Below, piece after piece: positions 16,859-27,035 of a DNA stretch of 64,000 nt; position 1 is the first letter of the stretch; every line of letters begins with the position of its first letter. The translations under genes and the position numbers were made by a program. The notes below the pieces were generated by a model. It was not told the DNA's origin, made no database searches, and was given only the letters and a program-made list of their open reading frames with translations. The stretch comes from Zhongshania marina (GTDB lineage: Bacteria; Pseudomonadota; Gammaproteobacteria; Pseudomonadales; Spongiibacteraceae), in assembly GCF_002915595.1 (NCBI RefSeq), contig NZ_PQGG01000016.1:32393-96392 (forward strand), in the 5' to 3' direction.

Positions 16859-18457
16859 TTAGTTGAACTGGTTCGACGTGTTTTTCGCGCCACCTGCTTT
16901 CAGTGCAAGCTCGCCAGCGTAGTATTCTTTGTGGTCGTCACCCATGTCTGAACCAGACATGTTTTGGTGCTTAACACAGGCGATACCCTGACGGATTTCT
17001 TTGCGCTGTACGCCGGCAACATAGCCCAGCATACCTTGCTCACCGAAGTACTCTTTTGCGAGGTTGTCAGTAGACAGCGCCGCAGTGTGGTAAGTCGGCA
17101 GAGTGATCAGGTGGTGGAATACGTTTGCTTCACGAGCGGTATCTGCTTGGAAAGTCTTGATGCGCGCATCAGCAACTGCCGCCAATTCAGACTCGTCGTA
17201 TTCAGCAGACATCAGGTTTGAACGATCGTAGGCAGATACGTCTTTACCTTCTTCTACCCACGTGTCGTAGGTTTGCTGACGGAAGTTCAGTGTCCAGTTG
17301 AAAGAGGGCGAGTTGTTGTAAACCAACTTCGCGTCTGGGTGAACTTTACGAACTTCGTCCATCATGCCTTTGATTTCATGAACTGTTGGAACGGCGGTTT
17401 CAATCCACAACAGGTCGGCACCTGCGTTAATGGCTTCGATACAGTCGAATACGCAACGCTCATGGCCAGTACCTTCACGGAACTGGTACAAGCCAGAAGG
17501 CAGACGCTTAGGACGAACCAGTTTGCCGTTACGGTTGAAGCACACATCGCCTTCAGCCATATCCGCTACGTCGATTTCTTCAACGTCTAGGAATGAGTTG
17601 TATACGTCACCTTGATCGCCGGGCTCTTTAACAACGGCGATTTCTTTGGTCAGGCCAGCACCTTCAGAGTCAGTACGTGCAACGATAACGCCGTTATCAA
17701 CGCCCAGTTCCAAGAAAGCGTAACGCAATGCGCGCAATTTAGTGTGGAAGTCAGCGTGAGGTACGGTTACTTTGCCGTCCTGGTGGCCACACTGCTTTTC
17801 ATCAGCAACTTGGTTTTCGATCTGCAAGCAGCAAGCGCCAGCTTCGATCATTTGCTTGGCCATCAGGTAGGTTGCTTCTGCATTACCGAAACCAGCGTCG
17901 ATATCGGCAACAATAGGTACTACGTGAGTAACATGGTTGTCGATTTGGTCTTGGATTTTAGCTTCTTCAGCAGCGTCGCCAGCTTCACGAGCGGCGTCTA
18001 ATGCGCGGAATAAGCCACCCAGTTCGCGGGCATCAGCTTGACGAAGGAAGGTGTAAAGCTCACGTACTAAGTCAGCAACCGCTGTTTTTTCGTGCATTGA
18101 CTGGTCGGGCAGAGGACCGAACTCAGAGCGCAGTGCTGCAACCATCCAGCCAGACAGGTACAAGTAGCGGCGATCTGTTTTGCCATTGAAGTGTTTCTTG
18201 ATAGAAATCATCTTCTGTTGGCCGATAAAGCCGTGCCAGCAACCCAAAGACTGGGTGTATTTGGTCTTGTCTTTGTCAAAGGCCGCCATGTCTGCACGCA
18301 TGATGTCGGCAGTGTATTTGGCGATGTCTAGACCAGTTTTGAATTTGTTCTGGGCACGCATGCGTGCTGCAGATTCTGGGTTGATGGCGTCCCAGCTGCT
18401 GCCAGCTTGTTCTTTAAGTGAGGCAACTGCCTGAATGTCTGAGTCTAAAGTTGACAT
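16859..18457 (-). CDS. aceA: Isocitrate lyase
   Basis: A 532-residue enzyme of the glyoxylate bypass that splits isocitrate into succinate and glyoxylate. The active-site signature KQCGH is present near residue 220, with the Mg-binding DIDAGFGNAEATY block before it. The length is that of the long Pseudomonas/Acinetobacter-type enzyme (about 530) rather than the 434-residue E. coli form. AGGGA precedes the ATG. It is divergent from malate synthase G; the 329-bp gap between them should carry both promoters. Confidence 0.97.
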   Translation of the reverse strand: MSTLDSDIQAVASLKEQAGSSWDAINPESAARMRAQNKFKTGLDIAKYTADIMRADMAAFDKDKTKYTQSLGCWHGFIGQQKMISIKKHFNGKTDRRYLYLSGWMVAALRSEFGPLPDQSMHEKTAVADLVRELYTFLRQADARELGGLFRALDAAREAGDAAEEAKIQDQIDNHVTHVVPIVADIDAGFGNAEATYLMAKQMIEAGACCLQIENQVADEKQCGHQDGKVTVPHADFHTKLRALRYAFLELGVDNGVIVARTDSEGAGLTKEIAVVKEPGDQGDVYNSFLDVEEIDVADMAEGDVCFNRNGKLVRPKRLPSGLYQFREGTGHERCVFDCIEAINAGADLLWIETAVPTVHEIKGMMDEVRKVHPDAKLVYNNSPSFNWTLNFRQQTYDTWVEEGKDVSAYDRSNLMSAEYDESELAAVADARIKTFQADTAREANVFHHLITLPTYHTAALSTDNLAKEYFGEQGMLGYVAGVQRKEIRQGIACVKHQNMSGSDMGDDHKEYYAGELALKAGGAKNTSNQFN

Positions 18458-18786
18458 ATGTGGTCCCTATTTTGTTGCGGGTTTGGTGGTGTAATGGCGG
18501 CCAGTTTACGCGGGGTGCTTTAATTTTTCTAATTTATACTTATTATTTCGAGTATTCACTTTGAAAATGTGGTTTGCGTCTTCGCCCCTAAGGATCTATA
18601 TAGCTACAAAGACATTAGCTGCAGATGAATAGAAGTACTCGTTCGTCTTAGTATAGTCTTTAATTTCGGCCGCGTTATTCATATTGAAAATAACAGTGAT
18701 AATATGGATAAATTTGCAGAATTATCCTCAGCTGCTAGGATAGTCCCCTAATTATTGCCAAATTTCGATTTCAAAAAGGAGTGTTT
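18458..18786. promoter_or_regulatory. aceA-glcB divergent regulatory region
   Basis: No gene is visible in this AT-rich gap. On the plus strand TTGCAG (18714-18719), a 16-bp spacer and TAGGAT (18736-18741) form a plausible glcB promoter, followed by AAAAAGGAG just before the ATG. The aceA promoter on the minus strand was not resolved. Confidence 0.4.
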
Positions 18787-20970
18787 ATGTCTTCGGCCAT
18801 TTCCAGAGTACAGCACAGCGGACTTCAAATTGCCGATGTACTTTATCGTTTGGTCAATGATGAAGTCGCTCCTGGTACAGGCATTAGCCCTGACGATTTT
18901 TGGGCTGCATTTGCAGACATATTAAAGGACTTAGCACCTAAAAATCGTGAATTGCTGCAAAAACGCGAAACTATTCAGGCGCAGATTGACGACTGGCACC
19001 GCGCTAATGCGGGCAAGTTCGACGCGGTTGCCTACAAAGCGTTTCTGCAAGAAATAAACTATTTACTGCCAGAACCTGCAGATTTTAATGTCGCTACTGA
19101 AAATGTCGACGAAGAAATTGCGGCCTTGGCAGGCCCGCAGTTGGTTGTACCGGTAATGAACGCGCGCTACGCACTTAACGCAGCTAATGCGCGTTGGGGC
19201 AGTTTGTATGATGCGCTTTACGGCACCGATGTTATTTCCGAGGCCGATGGCGCTGACAAAGGCAAAGGCTACAACCCTGTTCGCGGTGCAAAGGTTATTG
19301 CTTATGCTCGTCAGTTCCTTGATCAACACACTAGCTTGAGCGATGGCAGTCATGCCGACGCGACCTTGTACAGCGTTGTTGATGGTGCATTGGCTGTAAC
19401 TTTAGCGAATGGCAGCGAAACGGGATTGGCAGACCCCTCGCAATTTGTGGGCTATTTGGGCGACGCTGCTGCGCCGACCAATATTTTACTGATCAATAAT
19501 GGTCTGCATATCGATATCCAAATTGATGATCAGCACCCTATTGGTAAAGACGATGCTGCCCGTGTTAAAGACGTGGTGTTGGAATCTGCGCTGACGACTA
19601 TTCAAGACTGTGAAGATTCGGTTGCTGCCGTAGACGCCGATGACAAAGTTGAGGTTTACCGCAATTGGTTGGGCCTCATGAAGGGCGATCTTCAAGAAGC
19701 CTTTGTAAAAGGCGGTAAAGAGCTAGTTCGCACACTCGCGGCTGACCGCGTATTCACTGCCGCTGGCGGTGGCGAAACAGTATTACACGGCCGCAGTTTA
19801 TTGTTGGTGCGCAATGTTGGTCACTTGATGACAAACGGCGCAATCATCGACGCCGACGGTTTTGAGGTGCCAGAGGGCATCATGGATGCCATGGTGACCG
19901 TGCTTGCCGCCATGCACGATTTAAAGCAGACCGGTGCATTGCGCAATTCACGCGCGGGTAGCGTATATATTGTTAAACCCAAAATGCATGGCCCTGAAGA
20001 AGTGGCCTTTGCTGCGGAGCTGTTCTCGCGGGTTGAAGATGCGTTCGGTTTGGCACGCAATACCTTAAAAATTGGCATTATGGATGAAGAGCGCCGCACC
20101 ACGGTGAACTTGAAGGCCTGTATTGCGGCAGTACCTGAGCGAGTTATTTTTATTAACACCGGCTTCCTTGATCGCACTGGTGATGAGATCCACACCAGCA
20201 TGGAAGCGGGTCCGTTTGTTCGCAAAGCCGATATGAAACAGCAGGCTTGGATCAAAGCCTATGAAGATTGGAACGTCGATATTGGTTTGACCTGTGGTTT
20301 AAGTGGTCATGCGCAAATTGGTAAAGGGATGTGGGCCATGCCAGATGAAATGGCGGCAATGATGGATGCCAAAATTGGCCATCCGCAAGCTGGCGCTAAC
20401 TGCGCATGGGTGCCTTCGCCAACGGCGGCAACCTTGCACGTAATGCATTACCACCAAGTCAATGTGTTGTCGGTACAAGAGCAATTGGCTAGCCGTCAGC
20501 GCGCTGCACTGGATGATATTTTGACTATCCCTGTGGCACAAAATCCAAATTGGAGCGCAGAGGAAATTCAGCAAGAGTTGGATAACAACGCTCAGGGCAT
20601 GTTGGGTTATGTGGTGCGCTGGATTGATAACGGTGTAGGTTGTTCAAAAGTGCCAGACATTAACGATGTTGGTTTGATGGAAGACCGCGCGACACTGCGG
20701 ATTTCAAGCCAGCACATCGCTAACTGGTTGCGTCATGGTGTTTGTACTGAGGCACAGGTGCTAGAAACCTTGAAGCGTATGGCGGCGGTGGTTGATCGCC
20801 AAAACGCGAGTGACGCTGACTACACGCCAATGGCCGATAATTTTGACGACAGCGTGGCCTTCCAAGCGGCGTTGGAATTAGTGCTTAAGGGTTGCGAACA
20901 GCCAAGCGGCTATACCGAGCCGGTGTTGCATAGCCGTCGTATTGAATACAAAGCCAAGCACGCGGGCTAA
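18787..20970 (+). CDS. glcB: Malate synthase G
   Basis: A 727-residue monomeric malate synthase that condenses glyoxylate with acetyl-CoA to malate. Length and content match isoform G (about 723) rather than AceB (about 530). Recognisable blocks are [17 protein letters not shown], the metal-binding Glu region GIMDEERRT and [20 protein letters not shown]. The ATG at 18787 sits 6 bp after an AAAAAGGAG ribosome site; a GTG two codons earlier overlaps that site. With aceA it completes the glyoxylate bypass. Confidence 0.98.
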   Translation: MSSAISRVQHSGLQIADVLYRLVNDEVAPGTGISPDDFWAAFADILKDLAPKNRELLQKRETIQAQIDDWHRANAGKFDAVAYKAFLQEINYLLPEPADFNVATENVDEEIAALAGPQLVVPVMNARYALNAANARWGSLYDALYGTDVISEADGADKGKGYNPVRGAKVIAYARQFLDQHTSLSDGSHADATLYSVVDGALAVTLANGSETGLADPSQFVGYLGDAAAPTNILLINNGLHIDIQIDDQHPIGKDDAARVKDVVLESALTTIQDCEDSVAAVDADDKVEVYRNWLGLMKGDLQEAFVKGGKELVRTLAADRVFTAAGGGETVLHGRSLLLVRNVGHLMTNGAIIDADGFEVPEGIMDAMVTVLAAMHDLKQTGALRNSRAGSVYIVKPKMHGPEEVAFAAELFSRVEDAFGLARNTLKIGIMDEERRTTVNLKACIAAVPERVIFINTGFLDRTGDEIHTSMEAGPFVRKADMKQQAWIKAYEDWNVDIGLTCGLSGHAQIGKGMWAMPDEMAAMMDAKIGHPQAGANCAWVPSPTAATLHVMHYHQVNVLSVQEQLASRQRAALDDILTIPVAQNPNWSAEEIQQELDNNAQGMLGYVVRWIDNGVGCSKVPDINDVGLMEDRATLRISSQHIANWLRHGVCTEAQVLETLKRMAAVVDRQNASDADYTPMADNFDDSVAFQAALELVLKGCEQPSGYTEPVLHSRRIEYKAKHAG

Positions 20971-21018
20971 GTTTTAACAAAACCCGCGTCTTGTAACAGT
21001 TTCCTGTCAGTGAGGCTT

Positions 21019-21045
21019 GGCCCGGATTTTCCGGGCCTTTTTTAT
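21019..21045 (+). terminator. Rho-independent terminator of glcB
   Basis: Hairpin GGCCCGG-ATTT-TCCGGGCC followed by seven T residues, about 50 bp after the malate synthase stop. Confidence 0.92.
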
Positions 21046-21116
21046 ATTGGCCATATAAAAACGGCGCGATCTTACCGTTGTTAAATGACGCCAAGCAGGC
21101 AAGGAATCATTCCGAA

Positions 21117-22295
21117 TCAGCGTTCAATAAATCGTTTAATGTAATCGCCGAAGCGCTCGTTAATCATCGCTTCACTCAGACCAAATTCGTCGAGGGAGTA
21201 TTCGTGTTTACCAAAGCGGTGTTGTTCATTATTGCTGTGCCAAGCTGCCATTGATTGATAGGCGGGCTCAGTTATTTTGCGTCCAGCGCGCTTGTAAACT
21301 CGTTCAACAATACTCATGGGATTTTCTCGCACATCTCCGTAGCGGGCATCGACGATGCAGCGATCCAAGCCCAATTTGTCCCGAGAGGCGAGATAGCGAT
21401 CCATTGCCATACCCCAGTAGCGCATAACTTCGCGGCCAATCTCATGTTTATCGACAGGTGCCGATCGTAGTGTCCACATCGCGCTGACAAATTTAGCCCA
21501 CGAGGGAATGGTTTGCAGTGGGTCGCGATGGGTGTGCAAAATTGTGGCCTTGGGGAAGTTGGCAAGCAGCGATTCCATATGGGCGATATAACCCACACCT
21601 TTCATCACCCATGGCCGATCTTTTCTGCCGCCGTCCTGCCATTGCAGGTATTGCACCAGTGATTTCATGTAGGCAAATGGTACAGCGCTGGAGCGGGCCA
21701 TAACCCAGTCTAAATAGCTGGGAGAGAATACCATTTGATTCCAAATCCAGTCGTCAAAGGTAAACATGCCCAGTAGCCAGTCTTCGTCTACTTCTTGCTC
21801 TTCCATATGATGGGCAGCGTGAACTGCAGAGTTGTCTGTTGCTACCAAATTGGCACTGCCCGCTTGAGCAATGCGCGGATCTGGCTGACCGGGGATTGCG
21901 TCGGGAAAGGGGGCGGGATTCCATAAGCGCCAGAACGCCATTTTTTGCACATTGTTCGGTGCCGACAGAATTTTTTGCATTTTAGTCGTGCCGGAGCGAC
22001 CTAGGCCTAAAACAATGATGGGATCATCAACCTGCTCTTGCAGAATGTCTGGGTGGGCACTCAGGTCTTGTTGAAATCGCAGGCGATTGACTAGGCAGCG
22101 CACAAAATCTGCTTGAATACTTTCAAGCCCCTCTTGGTGTAGCGTGATATGCAAAGGGATGCATTTCAGCAAAACTTTCATGGGCTCGATAAAGCCCATA
22201 TCGCCAAAGCTACGTAGACCGCTGATTTCGATTGCTTGATTTATCAACGCGTCGGGGTCGAGAGCGGCGGAAATATCAGATTGGGAAAGCGTCAT
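21117..22295 (-). CDS. Sulfotransferase family protein (paralogue 1)
   Basis: A 392-residue protein of the PAPS-dependent sulfotransferase superfamily (Sulfotransferase_3-like). The 5'-phosphosulfate loop is VLGLGRSGTTK (95-105) and the 3'-phosphate-binding motif is THRDPLQTIPSW. Members transfer sulfate from PAPS to hydroxyl groups of small molecules or lipids. It is colinear with the sulfotransferase at 24.5 kb, but where that protein has KSPVHV this one has KGVGYI, changing a conserved His to Tyr. It is the second gene of a minus-strand pair after a DapB-like dehydrogenase. Confidence 0.88.
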   Translation of the reverse strand: MTLSQSDISAALDPDALINQAIEISGLRSFGDMGFIEPMKVLLKCIPLHITLHQEGLESIQADFVRCLVNRLRFQQDLSAHPDILQEQVDDPIIVLGLGRSGTTKMQKILSAPNNVQKMAFWRLWNPAPFPDAIPGQPDPRIAQAGSANLVATDNSAVHAAHHMEEQEVDEDWLLGMFTFDDWIWNQMVFSPSYLDWVMARSSAVPFAYMKSLVQYLQWQDGGRKDRPWVMKGVGYIAHMESLLANFPKATILHTHRDPLQTIPSWAKFVSAMWTLRSAPVDKHEIGREVMRYWGMAMDRYLASRDKLGLDRCIVDARYGDVRENPMSIVERVYKRAGRKITEPAYQSMAAWHSNNEQHRFGKHEYSLDEFGLSEAMINERFGDYIKRFIER

Positions 22296-22316
22296 TATTG
22301 TATACCTATTCTTGAT

Positions 22317-23336
22317 TTAATTTAGCGCGCTGGAGCGTAGTGGATGATAAGTCCAGATTTCGCGGATGCCAGGTTCTGCTGTCAGTACATCAGGAGCGCG
22401 ATTAAATAAGCTGCTGGCAGACGCCATATGCGAAGCCTCCCGCACTATCCGCACCTCCATGCTGGGTTTGCCTTTCACTTTCCAGATTAATTGTTCTACT
22501 TCATCGGGTTTAAAGTCCCTGTATTCGAAGCAATTGTGAAGAGTGATTCCCTCTTGGGTAGAAATATCTACATGCATTCTGGTGCCTACCACATGGCCGG
22601 CGGGTATGGTTTCATTAAGCCAGTGGCTTTGGTGGTCTTCATCCCAAATGATGGGTTCAACCTTTTCTTTTACGTCGATGACATCAAGCCCAAGGGCATC
22701 TGCTACGCAAAGCGGTGGGATGATGGCGATGCCACCTAGGCCACCGTTTCCGGCCACGCTTTTTTCTTCAAACTCTTGTACCGTCAAACCGGCGCCGCAA
22801 AATCGAAGTAAATGCACGCCTTGGCGAGCGATGTCGGTAAACGAGGTGTGGGTCATAGATTCGATTTCTGTATTTGGCCCTACCGATAGAATGCCGGCCC
22901 AAATACGCGTCATATCCCATATGCCGCTGCCAGTAAAAGTAACACCGTGCTTGAGGGCTAGCGATTGGATTCGTTCTGCAATAGCAGGATTTAGGCGGCG
23001 CGGATTGCAGGATTCTGCACCGTGACAAAGGATGTTTGCACCCGCTGACATTAGGCGTTCGTAGGAGGGAAAGTTTTCTTCTAGGCGATCAGAGACCGCA
23101 ACAAAGGCTAAGTCCGCATTTAGTTGTGAGTAATCAGCTGTCTCGCAATCTTCTACCAAAAGACCAATAGGCTCCCTGCCAATGAGTGTGCCGAGATCCC
23201 GGCCGACCTTGTCGCCGGCGCGATTGTAAGCGCCGACAATTTCCCAGCCTTTGTCTAAGGCGAAGCCAGCAAGTTGCTGACCGACAAAGCCGAGACCATA
23301 TACTGCAATGCGCGGCGAGATGTTTGAAGTTTTCAT
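22317..23336 (-). CDS. DapB-like NAD(P)-dependent dehydrogenase
   Basis: A 339-residue protein with an N-terminal Rossmann fold (VYGLGFVGQQLAGFAL, about 12-27) and a dihydrodipicolinate-reductase-like catalytic domain. The family includes 2,4-diaminopentanoate dehydrogenase and many proteins annotated as dihydrodipicolinate reductase in actinobacteria; true DapB is about 270 residues and is usually near dapA or carA, which is not the case here. Substrate unknown. It is co-directional with the sulfotransferase 21 bp downstream and divergent from the TetR regulator. Confidence 0.75.
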   Translation of the reverse strand: MKTSNISPRIAVYGLGFVGQQLAGFALDKGWEIVGAYNRAGDKVGRDLGTLIGREPIGLLVEDCETADYSQLNADLAFVAVSDRLEENFPSYERLMSAGANILCHGAESCNPRRLNPAIAERIQSLALKHGVTFTGSGIWDMTRIWAGILSVGPNTEIESMTHTSFTDIARQGVHLLRFCGAGLTVQEFEEKSVAGNGGLGGIAIIPPLCVADALGLDVIDVKEKVEPIIWDEDHQSHWLNETIPAGHVVGTRMHVDISTQEGITLHNCFEYRDFKPDEVEQLIWKVKGKPSMEVRIVREASHMASASSLFNRAPDVLTAEPGIREIWTYHPLRSSALN

Positions 23337-23398
23337 GTTAGTATTTCCAGTCCTGTTAATGGGTTTTAAATTTCCTGACTCTGGTGTTGACTAATAAA

Positions 23399-24046
23399 AT
23401 GGAAAAAGACACGTATCAGCTTATTCGCCCCAATGACGCAATGCGTCGCCAGCCGAAACAAGATCGATCTATCAAGGTCGTTAACGCCATTGTCGAGGCA
23501 GCGCATAGCATTTTGTTAGAACACGGTCGTGGCGCTTTATCTACAACAACGCTGGAAGTGGTTTCGGGTGTGCCAAAATCGTCCATTTATCAATATTTTC
23601 CTAATCTAGATACCATCGTTTTCGAGGTGTATCGCTTAGTCATACGCAAGCAGCATTTAAAGGGCTATCAAGAGTTTCCGCGGGATAAAATCCACACCGT
23701 ACTATCATTTATTTATTGGTTGCTGGACTGGTCTATAGAAATTCACCGTAAAGTACTGGAGGTAGATAAAACCCTACTCGTGGAGCACAAAGGCTTTTGG
23801 GATGCCTGGCAGGAGCTAGATGCAAATATTGCCCCTGAAAGTTCCACAGAGTCCTTTATATATGAACAGTTAAAATCGTGCTCCGACTTTAAGCCTTCCA
23901 GTAACGATATGCTGCGTGTTCATGCTCTCGGTCGCGCAGTCCAGCTCATGGTTTATTCTTTAATTAGCGATAATATTGATTTTATTGACGATCCGGAGTT
24001 TCGTAACACCTTGGCTAAAATGTGTTATGCAATATTTGCAGATTAG
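23399..24046 (+). CDS. TetR/AcrR family transcriptional regulator
   Basis: A 215-residue regulator. The N-terminal helix-turn-helix runs from about residue 20 to 65: IVEAAHSILLEHGRGALSTT, then SGVPKSSIYQYFPNLDTI. The C-terminal ligand domain is not recognisable. It stands divergently to the dehydrogenase/sulfotransferase pair, 62 bp away, and faces the sulfotransferase-to-phosphotransferase gene run, so it is the natural candidate to control both arms. An in-frame GTG 15 bp upstream of the chosen ATG is an alternative start. Confidence 0.88.
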   Translation: MEKDTYQLIRPNDAMRRQPKQDRSIKVVNAIVEAAHSILLEHGRGALSTTTLEVVSGVPKSSIYQYFPNLDTIVFEVYRLVIRKQHLKGYQEFPRDKIHTVLSFIYWLLDWSIEIHRKVLEVDKTLLVEHKGFWDAWQELDANIAPESSTESFIYEQLKSCSDFKPSSNDMLRVHALGRAVQLMVYSLISDNIDFIDDPEFRNTLAKMCYAIFAD

Positions 24047-24508
24047 CCTTAAGTGCGTCATATAAAATTTATTATCTTAAATAATTTAAAAATAACTTAC
24101 CTAAATTTGTAAATGAAAGCCACATATTGTGGGTTGCTCGCACGCTGCGATTGCTTGAAAGCGCCCTAAAATTTGCGCTTAAATCAAAATGACTGCCGGC
24201 TATATAAATAAAGTCATTATTATTCAATGGCTTGCGGTGGTTATTTGCATTCTTAAAAGCTGACCTGCATTTCCTTGTTCCGCTCTCCTTGACGTTGCTA
24301 TATTGGTTCTCGAAATAAAAATAACTCGGGCTTCGTTAGGTCGTCACTTATATTTTTTTAAAAATTATAAATAGTTTTAGAATTTGTACTTCTATTTGTA
24401 TTCATAATTTTTTGCTTAATTGTGTTTCGGTATTGGCTAGCTCGAGGTTTTGTCGCGAAACTCGGATGAGTTTTAACTAAATTATCAATAATAACTTAAG
24501 GTGATGTA
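24047..24508. other. AT-rich intergenic region upstream of sulfotransferase 2
   Basis: This 462-bp gap is markedly more AT-rich than its surroundings, especially 24330-24420 (runs of A and T). No gene, hairpin terminator or known RNA was recognised. It probably holds the promoter of the plus-strand gene run, with TAAGGTGA before the 24509 ATG as ribosome site. Confidence 0.5.
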
Positions 24509-25702
24509 ATGACGAATCAAGCAGTAAGTGCCGAAGCTCCGGCTATGCCAGAGCCAATCCCATTTTATGTTGAAGATATGTTGGCTGCAGCTAAGAATGC
24601 CACTGGTCTTTCTGATTTTGGCGATATGGGCTTTACCACGGGATTGGAAATTTTATGTAATTCCCTTCGGAACGAAGCAAACCTCCATGAAGGTGGTGTG
24701 ATAGGACAAGGGCAAGAACTACTGCGTTTGCTAGTTAATCGTCTGCGTTATATCGAGGATGTAAAGCGGCACCCCGAAATACGTGAAGAAAAAATTGTCG
24801 CGCCGATAGTGGTAGTGGGGTTGCCTAGAACAGGTACGTCTAAACTCCAGCGTGTAATGTCGGGCGATCCGGATGTTCAGCGCCTAGAGGTGTGGCGGCT
24901 TTTAAATCCCGCGCCATTCCCTGGTGAGGAGCCCGGCAACCCTGCGGAGCGTATTGAATTTGGCAAAATAGTAGAAGATACATTCCGAACGCAATTTCCG
25001 GGTTGGATGGCGCGTCATCCAATGGAAGCGCAAGAACCAGATGAAGAGCTTTTCATTATGGAAATGTCTTTTGAGTCTGCGGTGTCTGCCATGTTGGCTA
25101 GAGCGCCTACCTTTAGAGAGTTTTCGGTGAAATGTGATCCGCGCCCGACTTATAAAATATTGTTCGAAATGATGCAGTATTTGCAGTGGCAAGACGGCGG
25201 TGAAAAAGGGCGTCCATGGATCATGAAGTCGCCAGTTCACGTTGGATATTTAGATATTCTTTTTGAATTCTTTCCTGATGCAACAGTGGTTCATTGCCAT
25301 CGTGATCCTGTTAAAACAGTACCTTCGTTCGCGACAACTATTCACGAACTTCGTAAAACCACTACCAATGATATTGATCCAGCCGAAGTTGGGCAGGAGT
25401 GGTTCGAGTACTGGGCATCATTGACTGATCGTTATTTAGAAGTGCGTGATAGCTTGCCGCTGGATCGTATTGTGAATGCGCATTTCTCCGAAATTTGTGA
25501 CGACCCAGTCGCCGTCATTAAGCGAATTTATGCTAAGGCGGGGCGTGAAATGACGCCGCAGGCAATTGAAGGTTGTAAAAATTACAATGAAAGCCGCCCT
25601 GCTCATCATTGGGGTGCATACAGTTACACGCTAGAGGAATATGGCCTAAGCGAAGCTGCAATTAAGGCACGATTCGCTGAATACCTGAAAATTTTTGGTT
25701 AA
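24509..25702 (+). CDS. Sulfotransferase family protein (paralogue 2)
   Basis: A 397-residue PAPS-dependent sulfotransferase homologue. The phosphosulfate loop VVVGLPRTGTSK spans 101-112; the KSPVHVGYL block and the CHRDPVKTVPSF 3'-phosphate motif follow. It is a clear paralogue of the minus-strand protein at 21.1 kb: shared blocks include LNPAPFP, YLQWQDGG and the C-terminal E(Y/F)GLSEA. It heads a plus-strand run of accessory genes. The acceptor molecule is unknown. Confidence 0.88.
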   Translation: MTNQAVSAEAPAMPEPIPFYVEDMLAAAKNATGLSDFGDMGFTTGLEILCNSLRNEANLHEGGVIGQGQELLRLLVNRLRYIEDVKRHPEIREEKIVAPIVVVGLPRTGTSKLQRVMSGDPDVQRLEVWRLLNPAPFPGEEPGNPAERIEFGKIVEDTFRTQFPGWMARHPMEAQEPDEELFIMEMSFESAVSAMLARAPTFREFSVKCDPRPTYKILFEMMQYLQWQDGGEKGRPWIMKSPVHVGYLDILFEFFPDATVVHCHRDPVKTVPSFATTIHELRKTTTNDIDPAEVGQEWFEYWASLTDRYLEVRDSLPLDRIVNAHFSEICDDPVAVIKRIYAKAGREMTPQAIEGCKNYNESRPAHHWGAYSYTLEEYGLSEAAIKARFAEYLKIFG

Positions 25703-25780
25703 CAACAAAGCTCGCTCTGATTGATCAAATACCTGTTGCTTGATCAGAGCAAATCTATATTTAGTTTGGAGTTGTCAAAA

Positions 25781-26977
25781 ATGATCAGTTACCAGCTAGA
25801 AAGCTGGGGCGATAGCTCGCCCCTTAGTACGGAATCGCCGGCCGTGTGGGATGCCTTTAGTGCGGCCATCAACCAGCTGCAGGGTATTGTTTGGAATGAT
25901 CCGCGCATTTCGGACGAGATGACGAGAGCGGAAGGTGTACGTTATCTAACGCGCCTTATCGCCGGCGCGATCCCTATGACAATGGAGTCGTGGAATCCGG
26001 AGTTCCCCAGCTTCTTCACCTTTTTATCATCACGTATTCAATATGGGCTTCCGGCGGCAGATGCGCTTTACCAATGGGCACCAATACATGGTGACTATGT
26101 GTACCGTATCAAAGGACGTCGTGGTACGGCACATATGATGGATATTGAAACTCGCCAAGGGCATTTTGCGCATATTGGTGGTTGGGCCTTATTTGATCGC
26201 TGTAGTGAATTTGAGTGCGACGCCGATGGCAATATTGAAATAGTGCTTAGCAAAAATGAGCAGCCTGGCAATTGGGTAAAAATTCCCGATGGGCTTGGTG
26301 ATCTTATTTTCCGTCAGTATTTTTATGATTGGGTGAATGAAGAGCCTGCGCAGCTGCAGATTAGCCGAGATGGAGCCCGTTACCCAGCGCCGATAGTTAG
26401 TCCACATTTAATTGCTCAGCGCACTCGTTTGCTTATTGACTGGTTGCATAATTTACCCGCATTTTTTGCTGAGCAAGTGCAGAGCTACTATCAAGATGCA
26501 ATAAATACAGTTCGAATTGACGAGGTATCTATTGGCTGGGCGGAGCTGCGCTATGGTAAAGCTAATTACGAATGTGAGCTTGATGAGGCTCTAATTATTG
26601 AGGTCGTACCGCCAGAAGCTAAGTACTGGAGCATTCAATTGTATAGTCAGTTCTGGGATGCTCGGGATTGGAATCTCCGCCAAACCTCTATCAACGGATT
26701 TCAGGCGGTGCTCGGAGAAGATGGCGTGTTCCGCGCTGTAATTTCCCACGAGGACCCTGGAGTAATTAACTGGCTAGATGCTGCAAATCATCGAACCGGC
26801 CTGTTATCACTGCGCTATTTCCGTGCGAAAACGGCGCCGCTACCGACAATTAGACGGGTTAAATTGTCCGAACTGCCTTCAATAATTAATGACCGGAAAC
26901 TGCTCATCACTTCAGATCAACGAAGTGAGTTGTTGCGGCGACGAGCTGAGTCTGTCGTAAGGCGAAATTGCCTGTAA
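25781..26977 (+). CDS. DUF1214-like domain protein
   Basis: A 398-residue protein without signal peptide. The C-terminal half (about 240-385), with the KYWSIQLYSQFWDARDWN block and a closing sheet region, resembles DUF1214 domains, which often accompany oxidoreductases and lipid-modifying genes in actinobacteria and sphingomonads; biochemical function is unknown. The ATG at 25781 follows TTGGAG at good spacing; a TTG start 60 bp upstream adds a segment without support. It lies between sulfotransferase 2 and an SDR. Confidence 0.68.
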   Translation: MISYQLESWGDSSPLSTESPAVWDAFSAAINQLQGIVWNDPRISDEMTRAEGVRYLTRLIAGAIPMTMESWNPEFPSFFTFLSSRIQYGLPAADALYQWAPIHGDYVYRIKGRRGTAHMMDIETRQGHFAHIGGWALFDRCSEFECDADGNIEIVLSKNEQPGNWVKIPDGLGDLIFRQYFYDWVNEEPAQLQISRDGARYPAPIVSPHLIAQRTRLLIDWLHNLPAFFAEQVQSYYQDAINTVRIDEVSIGWAELRYGKANYECELDEALIIEVVPPEAKYWSIQLYSQFWDARDWNLRQTSINGFQAVLGEDGVFRAVISHEDPGVINWLDAANHRTGLLSLRYFRAKTAPLPTIRRVKLSELPSIINDRKLLITSDQRSELLRRRAESVVRRNCL

Positions 26978-27035
26978 TTCAAAATGTTTAATAGAAAAAT
27001 ATTAAATTTCAAATAACAACCAAAGGAATAGTGCT

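Noticed and set aside
22317..23336. Lysine-biosynthesis DapB
   Set aside because: The protein is about 70 residues longer than DapB and lies beside sulfotransferases and a TetR gene, not lysine or carbamoyl-phosphate genes.
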